A stretch of 64,000 nucleotides of DNA, from positions 1 through 64,000 of the forward strand of contig NZ_JBJYIN010000020.1 of NCBI RefSeq assembly GCF_046237015.1. Reading direction: 5' to 3'. Under the pieces are notes generated by a model that saw only the letters and a list, made by a program, of their open reading frames with translations, had not been told where the DNA came from and did not search any database. Position numbers and translations under genes: made by a program. How positions within the stretch are numbered: the stretch's first letter is position 1; each line of letters opens with the position of its first letter. Source of the stretch: JBJYIN01 sp046237015 (GTDB taxonomy: Bacteria > Pseudomonadota > Gammaproteobacteria > Enterobacterales > Enterobacteriaceae). Shown here in pieces: positions 35,348-44,083 of the stretch.

Positions 35348-35995
35348 ATGCCGATCCCTGAACGTCCCAAGATTTACCACATCCTTCACATTGATCGACT
35401 CCATTCGATCATTGCCGAAGGGTTGTTGTCTGACGAGCAAATCTCGGTTCGTCATGGTGCCGGTACAATGATAGGCATGAGTAGCATTAAACAGCGTCGG
35501 CTCCATGAGTTGACGCTCACAAACCATCCCAATCTGTATGTGGGACAATGCGTACCTTTTTATTTTTGTCCCCGCTCTGTCATGCTATACCTGATATACA
35601 GGTCCAATCATCCAGAGTTGGCATACCGTGGTGGTCAGGAGCCTATTTTGCATCTTGAAGCTGATCTCTATGCAACCATGGCATGGGCAGAGCAACATCA
35701 CCAACGTTGGGCGTTTACGTTATCCAATGCCGGTTCACTTTATTTCGAAGATCGTTGTCAACAATCCCAGCTTGGAGAGCTGAACTGGGACGCGATACAA
35801 AGTAATCAGTGGAGCGGTGGTAATGGAACTAAAGAGGCGAAACAGGCTGAGTTTTTGATTGAGCGCTGTTTCCCTTGGCATTTAATTGAGCGCATCGGTG
35901 TTCATTCACCTTTGATTTATCAGCAGGTTGCTAACATTATCCCGCTTGGCGGGCATCGTCCTCCTGTTGAGGTGAAACGAGAATGGTACTACTGA
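35348..35995 (+). CDS. darT: DarT ADP-ribosyltransferase toxin
   Basis: This 215-residue toxin has the DarT (DUF4433) outline. IYHILHIDRLHSIIAEGLLSD opens the NAD-binding fold. NLYVGQCVPFYFCPRSVMLY follows, and the catalytic glutamate region reads KQAEFLIERCFPW (Glu168). DarT adds ADP-ribose to bases in single-stranded DNA, which stops replication; DarTG systems block phage DNA synthesis during infection. The antitoxin gene starts 13 bases downstream. The start has AAAGGAG upstream. All family-defining segments look intact. Confidence 0.92.
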   Translation: MPIPERPKIYHILHIDRLHSIIAEGLLSDEQISVRHGAGTMIGMSSIKQRRLHELTLTNHPNLYVGQCVPFYFCPRSVMLYLIYRSNHPELAYRGGQEPILHLEADLYATMAWAEQHHQRWAFTLSNAGSLYFEDRCQQSQLGELNWDAIQSNQWSGGNGTKEAKQAEFLIERCFPWHLIERIGVHSPLIYQQVANIIPLGGHRPPVEVKREWYY

Positions 35996-36008
35996 TGAGG
36001 ATTTCATA

Positions 36009-37058
36009 ATGATTGAATACAGACAGGGCGACATCCTCCAGGCCGAGACTGAGGCCATCATCAATACCGTCAATTGCGTCGGCGTAATGGGCCGGGGCAT
36101 TGCATTGCAATTTAAAAATGCCTACCCGGATAACTTCAAAGCTTATGCGGCCTCTTGCAAAGCAGAACAAGTGGTGCCTGGCAAAATGTTCGTCTTTGAG
36201 ACCGGACAGTTAACCAACCCGCGTTATATCATTAATTTTCCGACCAAACGCCACTGGAAAGGAAAAAGTCGCCTTGAAGATATCGTTGCCGGGTTGGACG
36301 ATCTGGTTGCTGTGATCCGACAATATGATATTCGTTCTATTGCCATCCCCCCATTGGGGAGTGGCTTAGGCGGTCTGGACTGGCAAGATGTTAAGCCCCT
36401 GATTGAGTCTGCCGTTCAACCGCTTGAGTCCGTACAAATTGCGATTTACGATCCCAACGGTGCACCGTCATCGGAACGTATGGTACATAAAACAGAAGTG
36501 CCAAAGATGACGGCAGGGCGAGCCGCGCTGGTTGAACTGATGCAGCGTTATCTTAATGGATTGTTAGATCCGTTCATCTCTTTGCTCGAATTACATAAAC
36601 TGATGTATTTCATGCAAGAATCTGGAGAACCGTTACGCCTTAAATACCAGAAAGCGCATTATGGGCCTTATGCGGAAAACCTTCGGCATGTGCTTAACGC
36701 GATTGAAGGGCACATGATCTCTGGGTATTCAGATGGCGGCGATATGCCTGATAAGCAGCTCTCGCTGGTTCCCGGCGTGGCAGAAGAGGCAAAAACGTTT
36801 CTTGAGCAGCAGGAAGAGACTTACCGCCGTTTTCAGAAAGTCTCGGATTTGGTGGAGGGTTTTGAGTCGCCTTTTGGTCTGGAACTACTTTCAACGGTTC
36901 ACTGGACAATGCAATATGAATCGCTGACGTCCCCTGAAGATGTTACTGATTTTATCTATGCCTGGAATGAGAGAAAGCGGCAGTTCACACCGCGTCAGAT
37001 ATCTTTAGCGGTAGATACATTGCATCGCAAAGGGTGGTTAACTTCAAGCGTTGCTTAG
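36009..37058 (+). CDS. darG: DarG macrodomain antitoxin
   Basis: This is a 349-residue antitoxin. Residues about 1-155 are a macrodomain that removes ADP-ribose from DNA: INTVNCVGVMGRGIALQFKN (19-38) and IAIPPLGSGLGGLDW. The C-terminal 180 residues form the DarT-binding part with LLELHKLMYFMQESGEPL and KAHYGPYAENLRHVLNAIEG, similar to the Panacea/SocA-like fold seen in antitoxins. It is translated just after darT. Both halves are present, so the system should be functional. Confidence 0.92.
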   Translation: MIEYRQGDILQAETEAIINTVNCVGVMGRGIALQFKNAYPDNFKAYAASCKAEQVVPGKMFVFETGQLTNPRYIINFPTKRHWKGKSRLEDIVAGLDDLVAVIRQYDIRSIAIPPLGSGLGGLDWQDVKPLIESAVQPLESVQIAIYDPNGAPSSERMVHKTEVPKMTAGRAALVELMQRYLNGLLDPFISLLELHKLMYFMQESGEPLRLKYQKAHYGPYAENLRHVLNAIEGHMISGYSDGGDMPDKQLSLVPGVAEEAKTFLEQQEETYRRFQKVSDLVEGFESPFGLELLSTVHWTMQYESLTSPEDVTDFIYAWNERKRQFTPRQISLAVDTLHRKGWLTSSVA

Positions 37059-37129
37059 GTTTAGTTTTTGCTTAAATACTTGCATGGCTCTTGCTGTTCT
37101 GGAGACTAAGAGCCATGCGTCATTATTTG

Positions 37130-38449
37130 TTACTTGCCGCCAAACTGAACTTTAACGACATTATCTGGCATCGATACCGATGGGTTAATGATTTCCTGTT
37201 GAATAAAATCACCCCAGCGTAGAAATAGCTTTTTCAGTTTGTCCGCTTGTTGCCCAACTTGATAAGTCCGAATTAATCGATCTTTAGGAACGTGGTTCAG
37301 CAGAAGCTCAATCAGGCGTTCTGGTGCGTCCAAATATTCCGCACAGCCCGTGGCCACGCTGCGACGTAAGTCATGAGGAGAGAAGGGCGCAAGTTCCGCA
37401 AGATATTTAGATCTCACACGCTCCAGAGCACGTGTGAGGGCATCACCGGTTATAGGAAATCCAGGCTTGCTGGTGGAGCCGAAAACATACGCGCCTTCAG
37501 TGATGACGCGCTGTTCTTGAATGAGGGATAGGGCGTGGGGATGTAGTGTGACAATATGGCTTTTGCCATTTTTTGTAGCAGGAATAGCCCAACGGTCGCC
37601 GTTAATTTGATCCCAACGCATTTCTGCTGCTTCTGACCGACGAACACCCGTGAATATGATCAGGCGAAGTGCATTCGCAACGGATAATGACATCACCACG
37701 CTGGATGCGATCCCGCGACCACCCGCAGCAACAGAACCTCCGCCAATAGAGGCTTCATTCAGCACTTGCCAAAGCATGTGAAGCTCATCTTGCGGTAACC
37801 AACGTTCACGCGGTTTACCCATTGATGCACCAAACATGGCAGGTTTGAGCAAACGAGCGGGGTTGTGCTCAATGAGCCCTTGCAACGTGGCATGATCAAG
37901 GGTCAGATTCAGGATGATTAACCCTTTGCGAACCCCTTCTGCACTGTCCTTTCTCACGCGACTGAGATGCTCGAAAATGACTGAACGTGAAAGATCGTTA
38001 ACGCGCATATTACCCAAAGCCTTTTCGAGATGGCGGCGATAGGTGCCTTCATAGTCGGCAATGGTACGAGTGCTGATGGGTTTGCTCTCTGTTCTGAATG
38101 CCAACCAGTTTTGCCACAAGTCAGCGAATATTGGCATTTGCTCGTTTTGCTGTTTCTCATTTTTTCTGGCGTAACGAGGGTCAATGCCTTTTTTTACTAA
38201 CTCAGCGGCTTCAGCATGGGCTTGGCGAGCCTGAGCCAGCCCCATAGCCGGGTAGCTACCCAATGTCAGCTTGATTTGCTTTTGTGCGATCCTGTAACGA
38301 TAAATCCAGCTTTTACTTTCGCTGCCATGGCGAACACGAATGTAGAGGCCCCCGCCCGCTTTTGATTTAACTGAGACAACATTTTCTTTTTCTTCTTCAG
38401 TGACTGAAAGGGAAGCTAACTGCCGATCCTGAGTGATGATGATTGCCAT
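37130..38449 (-). CDS. tyrosine recombinase integrase of the island
   Basis: This is a 439-residue integrase. The N-terminal arm-binding part has GGGLYIRVRHGSESKSWIYR and LGSYPAMGLAQARQ (P4-like). The core-binding domain follows at about 105-200. The catalytic domain shows Arg270 in FTGVRRSEA, SPHDLRRSVA (His359, Arg362), His386 in LLNHVPKD and the nucleophile Tyr396 in IRTYQVG. All catalytic residues are present. AAGGA precedes the start. It points away from the tRNA-Thr-like att site about 165 bases to its right. Repeats between gene and att look like arm-type sites. Confidence 0.92.
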   Translation of the reverse strand: MAIIITQDRQLASLSVTEEEKENVVSVKSKAGGGLYIRVRHGSESKSWIYRYRIAQKQIKLTLGSYPAMGLAQARQAHAEAAELVKKGIDPRYARKNEKQQNEQMPIFADLWQNWLAFRTESKPISTRTIADYEGTYRRHLEKALGNMRVNDLSRSVIFEHLSRVRKDSAEGVRKGLIILNLTLDHATLQGLIEHNPARLLKPAMFGASMGKPRERWLPQDELHMLWQVLNEASIGGGSVAAGGRGIASSVVMSLSVANALRLIIFTGVRRSEAAEMRWDQINGDRWAIPATKNGKSHIVTLHPHALSLIQEQRVITEGAYVFGSTSKPGFPITGDALTRALERVRSKYLAELAPFSPHDLRRSVATGCAEYLDAPERLIELLLNHVPKDRLIRTYQVGQQADKLKKLFLRWGDFIQQEIINPSVSMPDNVVKVQFGGK

Positions 38450-38500
38450 AATGGGTCCTTTTCGGGGTACACTCTCGGGTACACAGTTAGCATGATATCA

Positions 38501-38600
38501 GGGGAAACGGCAGCGAACGAGTGGAAACCTAACTATTGATTAATTATTTGATTTTAAAAAATAAAACATCAATATTTTAGAGGGGGAAACAGAGGGAAAC
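38501..38600. repeat. putative integrase arm-type sites (GGGAAAC repeats)
   Basis: Four same-strand copies of G(G/T)GGAAAC or GAGGGAAAC occur between the integrase start and the att core: 38501-38508, 38521-38528, 38583-38590 and 38593-38600. Just left of them, (C)GGGTACAC occurs twice (about 38464-38484). Spacing and position fit binding sites for the N-terminal domain of the integrase. No binding data are implied. Confidence 0.45.
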
Positions 38601-38614
38601 ATCAGTTTATTGAG

Positions 38615-38658
38615 TTCGTAATGCGAAGGTCGTAGGTTCGACTCCTATTATCGCACCA
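38615..38658 (+). other. attachment site: 3' part of a tRNA-Thr (thrW-type)
   Basis: The 44 bases run from the anticodon loop (TTCGTAATG, anticodon CGT) through the T arm GGTTCGACTCC to CACCA. They match the 3' half of E. coli thrW as I remember it, except that one G of the acceptor stem (ATCGGCACCA) is missing. The 5' half of a tRNA is absent, so this is a duplicated att core and not a gene. CP4-6 and other P4-like elements use thrW in E. coli. Confidence 0.75.
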
Positions 38659-38833
38659 TCCTACCTATTTTAACGTCTCCCTAAGTCTACTCAAACACCG
38701 TACAAACCCTTATAATACGCGGTTTCACGGCCCTTGTTGTCTCTGCTCGTCTACTCACGTTCACGGAAATCTACGCTGAGTTGGGGGCATCGGTGGGGGC
38801 ATATCGTGTTCGGTCTAAAGGAGATGCCCCCAA

Positions 38834-39150
38834 ATGAAGCTCAATGCCAGACAGGTAGAGACTGCCAAGCCCAAAGATAAACCCTACAAGATGGCTGATG
38901 GTGGGGGCATGTATCTGGAGGTGTTCCCGAACGGCACCAAAAGCTGGCGCATGAAATACCGTATCGCCGGTAAAGAAAAACGTGTGGTGTTTGGTGTCTA
39001 CCTGAAGCGTTCAACAAAGATGTCTTCCCGTTTATTGGTCAACGTCCTGTTACAGACATTAAGCCGCTAGAATTGCTAAACGTGCTGAAAAAGATGGAAG
39101 ACCGAGAAAGAGAAAAAAGTGCGTCAACGCTGCGGCGAAGTGTTTTGCTA
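38834..39150 (+). pseudogene. degraded P4-like integrase
   Basis: The N terminus MKLNARQVETAKPKDKPYKM, ADGGGMYLEVFPNGTKSWRM and AGKEKRVVFGVY is that of a CP4/P4-type integrase. After residue 56 there is an internal deletion. The +1 frame continues with FNKDVFPFIGQRPVTDIKPL, ELLNVLKKMEDRE and RQRCGEVFCYA, and then the gene stops, so the catalytic domain is gone. It sits just right of the att core and points away from it, the layout expected for an element integrated on that side. Confidence 0.85.
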
Positions 39151-39189
39151 CGCCTATAATCCCGAGTCTTATTTCACCAGCGCCATGTA

Positions 39190-39295
39190 GGGGCATGAAT
39201 CTATGCATTACCCGTTCCTGACCTACCGGATTTTTACCATGGCGATAAACCATAGCAGAATCACAATGGGGACGATGAACAGTAATGCTGGTCAT
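39190..39295 (-). pseudogene. possible IS1-like InsA fragment
   Basis: On the minus strand the first 33 codons read TSITVHRPHCDSAMVYRHGK and NPVGQERVMHRF. This resembles the zinc-finger start of InsA-type proteins (C-P-x-C, then VYRHGKxxxGxQR), though the first Cys is replaced by Arg. The frame then loses similarity. No inverted repeats are visible, so it is a remnant at best. Confidence 0.4.
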
Positions 39296-39766
39296 AAACC
39301 ATCTCGAAAGATTGTGTTGTACATCTATTTCAATGAATTGGATGCATTACCATCTATTTATATCCGTGCCACTCGAATGGTATGGGGGACGGTGTTTGAC
39401 CTGCTCTAGGGTTTGAACCTGTAGTTGGTAGGACACATTCGTTTTTGATGCGTTTTTTCTACATCTTCTTCATAGGATATAATGATTATAATTATTTTAA
39501 ATCAATAAGATAAATCATGTCTGAAGCAAGATTGATGTATAAATGTTAATTAATAATTACTAAATCCCTTCATAAGAAAAATTTCATTAGTGACATATTT
39601 CGTATTTTTCCTGAGCCCATCCATTTAAGTTATTTCTCAAGGCCTGGTGCCTGATTGATGCTTGAACACTAACGGATAAGGGCAAAATATGAAGGTAAAA
39701 TATTTTCTTGACAGTATCTGTCAATATTGCCCTTTCTGTATTGCAGATTAGAAAGGAGCAATAGGC
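39296..39766. other. 470-bp non-coding stretch upstream of aspA
   Basis: No credible gene is seen. The left part is the tail of the island scar. The right part is AT-rich and carries the palindrome at 39708-39724, and the aspA leader with AAAGGAGC before the start. Confidence 0.5.
39708..39724. promoter_or_regulatory. perfect 7-3-7 palindrome in the aspA promoter region
   Basis: TTGACAG-TAT-CTGTCAA is a perfect inverted repeat 43 bases upstream of the aspA start. Its left arm contains TTGACA, which could be a -35 element, so a protein bound here would control aspA. It is not a standard FNR site (TTGAT-N4-ATCAA). Confidence 0.45.
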
Positions 39767-41200
39767 ATGTCGAATAACATTCGTATAGAAGAAGATCTGT
39801 TAGGTAACCGAGAAGTCTCCAATGACGCGTATTATGGTATTCATACGTTGCGTGCCATCGAAAATTTTTATATCAGCGATAGAAAAATCAGTGATATCCC
39901 CGAATTTGTTCGCGCCATGGTCATGGTGAAAAAAGCAGCGGCATTGGCGAACAGAGAATTAAAAACCATTCCTAAAAAGATTGCTGATGTTATTATTCAG
40001 GCATGTGATGAAGTTCTGAATAATGGGAAATGCATGGATCAATTCCCCGTTGATGTTTATCAGGGGGGCGCAGGTACATCCGTCAACATGAATACTAATG
40101 AGGTATTGGCGAATATTGGCCTGGAATTGATGGGGCATAATAAGGGCGAATACCAATATCTGAATCCTAACGATCATCTGAACAAGTGCCAATCAACTAA
40201 TGACGCTTATCCAACAGGATTCCGCCTTGCCGTTTATCGCTCTATCCTTAAGTTGATTGATGCGATCAATCTGTTGAGTGATGGTTTTGAACATAAAGCT
40301 AAAGAATTTGAAAATATCCTGAAAATGGGACGTACCCAGCTACAGGATGCTGTGCCAATGACTCTTGGCCAGGAATTTCATGCTTTTAATGTGTTGTTAC
40401 AAGAAGAAAAAGGAAATCTGTTACGTACCGCTGAATTATTATTAGAAGTGAACCTTGGTGCAACGGCTATTGGTACTCGTCTTAATACGCCAGATGAATA
40501 CCAAAAATTAGCGGTACAGTATTTGGCTGAAGTGAGCGGCCTGCCGTGTGTCCCTTCCGAAGATCTCATTGAAGCGACATCGGACTGTGGCGCTTATGTT
40601 ATGGTACATAGCGCACTGAAACGTACAGCAGTAAAATTATCCAAAATTTGTAATGACTTGCGTTTACTTTCTTCAGGCCCACGCACGGGGCTTAATGAAA
40701 TCAATTTACCTGAATTGCAGGCCGGTTCGTCAATCATGCCAGCAAAAGTAAACCCAGTTGTCCCTGAAGTTGTCAACCAGGTATGTTTTAAAGTCATTGG
40801 TAACGATACGTGTGTGACAATGGCTGCGGAAGCCGGTCAGTTGCAATTGAACGTGATGGAGCCGGTGATCGGGCAAGCGATGTTCGAGTCAATTCAGATT
40901 CTTTCCAATGCCTGCCATAATTTGCTTGAAAAATGTGTGACGGGTATTACGGCGAATAAGTCTGTTTGTGAAGGGTATGTTTTCAATTCTATCGGTATCG
41001 TCACTTACCTGAATCCGTTTATTGGGCATCACAACGGTGATATTGTTGGGAAGATATGTGCAGAAACGGGTAAGAGCGTGCGTGAAGTTGTGTTGGAGCG
41101 CGGTTTACTCACCGAAGCAGAACTGGATGATATTTTCTCTATTCAGAATTTGATGCATCCGGCTTATAAAGCTAAGCGCTTTACTGATGAAAACGCCTAA
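39767..41200 (+). CDS. aspA: aspartate ammonia-lyase
   Basis: This 477-residue enzyme interconverts L-aspartate with fumarate and ammonia. It has the usual opening RIEEDLLGNREVSNDAYYGIHTLRA, the region QGGAGTSVNMNTNEVLAN and the superfamily signature GSSIMPAKVNPVVPEV, which holds the flexible catalytic loop (SS). Length equals E. coli AspA (478). AAAGGAGC lies upstream. In the same direction, after an ERIC element, follow a DAACS dicarboxylate carrier and a DcuR-like regulator. This suggests a module for aspartate uptake and conversion to fumarate, useful in anaerobic respiration. Confidence 0.95.
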   Translation: MSNNIRIEEDLLGNREVSNDAYYGIHTLRAIENFYISDRKISDIPEFVRAMVMVKKAAALANRELKTIPKKIADVIIQACDEVLNNGKCMDQFPVDVYQGGAGTSVNMNTNEVLANIGLELMGHNKGEYQYLNPNDHLNKCQSTNDAYPTGFRLAVYRSILKLIDAINLLSDGFEHKAKEFENILKMGRTQLQDAVPMTLGQEFHAFNVLLQEEKGNLLRTAELLLEVNLGATAIGTRLNTPDEYQKLAVQYLAEVSGLPCVPSEDLIEATSDCGAYVMVHSALKRTAVKLSKICNDLRLLSSGPRTGLNEINLPELQAGSSIMPAKVNPVVPEVVNQVCFKVIGNDTCVTMAAEAGQLQLNVMEPVIGQAMFESIQILSNACHNLLEKCVTGITANKSVCEGYVFNSIGIVTYLNPFIGHHNGDIVGKICAETGKSVREVVLERGLLTEAELDDIFSIQNLMHPAYKAKRFTDENA

Positions 41201-41250
41201 TAGTTGATAAAGATATTTAAGCGTTTTATCCATTTGTCTTCCACCTTCAA

Positions 41251-41280
41251 TAATCGTGTCCAATGTTTCGGACACGATTA
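41251..41280 (+). terminator. hairpin downstream of aspA
   Basis: TAATCGTGTCC and GGACACGATTA form a perfect 11-bp stem with an 8-base loop, 50 bases after the aspA stop. No T run follows, so it may stabilise the mRNA end or act as a weak terminator. Confidence 0.55.
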
Positions 41281-41361
41281 TGAATGACCCTGTAGATATA
41301 CGTTTCCCATTATTCCAATAAATAACTGGATTAGGGGGAGATATTTCACTTGTTATTGGTA

Positions 41362-41488
<127 letters not shown>

Positions 41489-41714
41489 AACAGAACGATG
41501 TCAATATTTAGCCTGTCTTATTTTCATTATGAAATGAGATAGGGGAAGTGTTGGAAAAAGAGTGATGCGCTAATAATAAGTTTTGTATCAAATACAGACA
41601 ATACCACGACAAAAAAACAGAGTAGACCGTAGGTTGCTTAAGGCTGTGCTTCAGATGGTTGATTTTCAATAACAATGTTTATTGTCTGAATCTATTTATC
41701 ACCATGAGGTTATC

Positions 41715-42998
41715 ATGAAAAAGAATAAATTATTATTTTTTATAGCCTTAGCTATCATCCTCGGCATTATTGTCGGTGGTGCTTGCCATTCTTTATTGAC
41801 TGAGCAGGAAGCCAAAGAGGTCGTATCTTACTTTAATTTAGTGACAGATGTTTTTCTCCGCCTGATAAAAATGATCATTGCGCCATTGGTGTTTGCTACC
41901 TTGGTTTCTGGTCTTGCCAGTATGGGGAATTCTTCTTCTGTTGGCCGCATTGGTCTGAAGGCCATGGTTTGGTTCATTTGTTCTTCCGTTGTCTCTCTTT
42001 TTATCGGCATGATGTTAGCAAATGTTTTCGAGCCAGGTGTCGGAATGAATCTCGCCATTCCAAGCACGCCAATACAGGTCGATACCGGTGTGAGTACTGG
42101 TGGATTTACCCTGAAAAGCTTTATTACTCATATATTTCCACGCAGCATCGTCGAAGCGATGGCTAATAATGAAATATTGCAGATTCTGGTGTTCTCCATG
42201 TTTTTTGGTTCGGCTTTAGCTTTTGTGAAAAGTCAGAACAAACATGCTGTTACGATGGAGAATATGATCGAAGAACTGGCGAAAGTGATGTTTCGGGTGA
42301 CAGATTATGTTATGCGATTAGCACCTTTGGCGGTCTTTTCCTCGCTGGCTTCTTCTATTACAACTGAGGGGTTGGGGCTGCTCTTCGATTTTGGCAAGGT
42401 TATTGGTGAGTTCTACCTTGGGTTGGCGTTGTTATGGGGGTTAATGTTCGGCGCTGGTGCGATGTTCCTCGGTAAGAAAGCGACTTGGGGCCTGATCAAA
42501 TTACTCCGTGAACCCAGTATGCTGGCGTTCGCTACGGCAAGTAGCGAAGCGGCTTATCCCAAAACGATGGCAGCGCTTAGTGAATTTGGTGTGCCTAAAA
42601 AAATCACCAGCTTTGTTCTTCCGTTGGGGTATTCCTTTAACCTTGTCGGTTCCATGATATATCAAGCTTTTGCCATTCTGTTTATCGCACAGGCGTACAA
42701 TATTCACCTGAGCCTGACCCAACAGACATTGATTCTTTTAACATTGATGATCACGAGTAAAGGTATGGCTGGCGTCGCACGAGCAGCGGTTGTGGTGGTT
42801 GCTGCCACATTACCTATGTTTAATCTGCCAGAGGCCGGGATCTTACTGATTATTGGTATTGATCAGTTCCTTGATATGGGCCGGACCGCCACTAATGTCA
42901 TTGGTAACGGTATGGCTACGGCAGTGGTGTCTAAATTGGAACAAAATTATGACCATGCTGACGATGAAATACCCATGATGGCAACAAAAAGTATATAG
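41715..42998 (+). CDS. DAACS-family dicarboxylate/amino-acid:cation symporter
   Basis: This 427-residue carrier has 8 or more membrane spans and two re-entrant loops. Family marks are RLIKMIIAPLVFATLVSGLA, the serine-rich SSEAAYPKTMAAL (hairpin 1), GYSFNLVGSMIYQ (the NMDGT-like place in TM7, here NLVGS) and TSKGMAGVARAAVVVVAATL. The first ATG of the frame is at 41682, but ATG 41715 has GAGG upstream and the usual start MKKNKLLFF. The DctA/GltP type takes up C4-dicarboxylates, aspartate or glutamate with protons or sodium. The NMDGT motif is altered, so the substrate may differ from GltP. Confidence 0.87.
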   Translation: MKKNKLLFFIALAIILGIIVGGACHSLLTEQEAKEVVSYFNLVTDVFLRLIKMIIAPLVFATLVSGLASMGNSSSVGRIGLKAMVWFICSSVVSLFIGMMLANVFEPGVGMNLAIPSTPIQVDTGVSTGGFTLKSFITHIFPRSIVEAMANNEILQILVFSMFFGSALAFVKSQNKHAVTMENMIEELAKVMFRVTDYVMRLAPLAVFSSLASSITTEGLGLLFDFGKVIGEFYLGLALLWGLMFGAGAMFLGKKATWGLIKLLREPSMLAFATASSEAAYPKTMAALSEFGVPKKITSFVLPLGYSFNLVGSMIYQAFAILFIAQAYNIHLSLTQQTLILLTLMITSKGMAGVARAAVVVVAATLPMFNLPEAGILLIIGIDQFLDMGRTATNVIGNGMATAVVSKLEQNYDHADDEIPMMATKSI

Positions 42999-43012
42999 CT
43001 GATTTATTTTTA

Positions 43013-43042
43013 GACACAAGCAGTTATCAGACTGCTTGTGTC
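43013..43042 (+). terminator. hairpin downstream of the DAACS carrier
   Basis: GACACAAGCAG and CTGCTTGTGTC form a perfect 11-bp stem with an 8-base loop, 15 bases after the stop. There is no T tract; it may be a weak terminator or an mRNA 3' protector. Confidence 0.5.
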
Positions 43043-43136
43043 GCTGTGTACGACCCATGCCTGTCATAAGGCTAATTAAATGAAATCTATTTTTCGGGGC
43101 GTAATGCCGTTTTTATCTACTGCCCAAGGCTGTTGA

Positions 43137-43937
43137 ATGATGATTAATGTACTTATTGTTGATCCTGATACTAAAGTTGCTGCGTTAAATCGCACTTATC
43201 TGAATCAGATTTCTGGTTTTAACTGTTATGCGACGGTATCAACGCTGCAACAAGCGAGAAACTTACTAATACGGCACGCTTCAGATATTGATTTGGTGTT
43301 ATTAGATATTTGTACGCAACGTAATAGCGATCTTGCTTTGTTACGTGTCATTCGCGAACTTAGTAAGCGAACGGATGTTATTATCGTCTCTTCAACTCAC
43401 GATCTTTATACGATAAAAAAAGGGTTACGTTATGGTGCGGTAGGCTATTTGGTTAAACCTTTCCAATTTTCTCGTTTTGAGTACAAATTAACGGCATACC
43501 GTGAAGAGGTTAATTTGCTCAAGCATCAGGAAGTTATCGTACAGAACGACATTGATTATCTGATTCAAGGCATTAGCAATAAGAATGTCAGTAAACATAA
43601 AAGGTTGCCTAAAGGGCTGACCTCTCATACATTGCGCATTATTTGTGAATGGGTTAAAAAAAATCAGGATGTTGAGTTTTCAACAAAAATGATGTCAGAT
43701 GCCATTGGTATATCAAGTGTTTCCTGCCGTAAATATCTGAGCTATCTTGAAGATACGCATATATTGGCAACCGATCTCCTCTATCAAACAAAAGGACGGC
43801 CTGTGCATCTTTATCGTTTATTAGCGGAGCAACGAGGTATCCATCGTCAGGTCAATAGTATGAGTAGTATTCCACTTAAAAACTTTAAGTACTGTACCCG
43901 ATATGAAAAAATAAGTGCCCACGCGTTATTTGAATAG
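43137..43937 (+). CDS. DcuR/CitB-family response regulator (orphan)
   Basis: This 266-residue regulator has an N-terminal receiver with acid pocket Asp9/Asp11 (VDPD), phosphoacceptor Asp57 in VLLDICTQ, and the conserved Lys in GYLVKPFQ. The C-terminal HTH (about 160-235) is of the CitB/DcuR type: LPKGLTSHTLRIICEW and DAIGISSVSCRKYLSYLED. DcuR controls C4-dicarboxylate carriers with the sensor DcuS. No histidine kinase lies next to it, so the partner is elsewhere or missing. It follows aspA and the DAACS carrier on the same strand, and they are plausible targets. Confidence 0.85.
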   Translation: MMINVLIVDPDTKVAALNRTYLNQISGFNCYATVSTLQQARNLLIRHASDIDLVLLDICTQRNSDLALLRVIRELSKRTDVIIVSSTHDLYTIKKGLRYGAVGYLVKPFQFSRFEYKLTAYREEVNLLKHQEVIVQNDIDYLIQGISNKNVSKHKRLPKGLTSHTLRIICEWVKKNQDVEFSTKMMSDAIGISSVSCRKYLSYLEDTHILATDLLYQTKGRPVHLYRLLAEQRGIHRQVNSMSSIPLKNFKYCTRYEKISAHALFE

Positions 43938-44083
43938 CGATTATCTAGGCTAATATCACTGTGTTTGTTACTCAACCCATCCATGGGTTTGCCTTGAAAG
44001 GCTAACACTGCGCGTTGTTCAAAATGATAACGTACTTTCCTGCAACACGCGTGCGGTGGGGCATTGCATGAATGCGTTGTTTC

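Noticed and set aside
38615..38658. Functional tRNA gene
   Set aside because: Only the 3' half is present and the acceptor stem lacks a base; no 5' half upstream.
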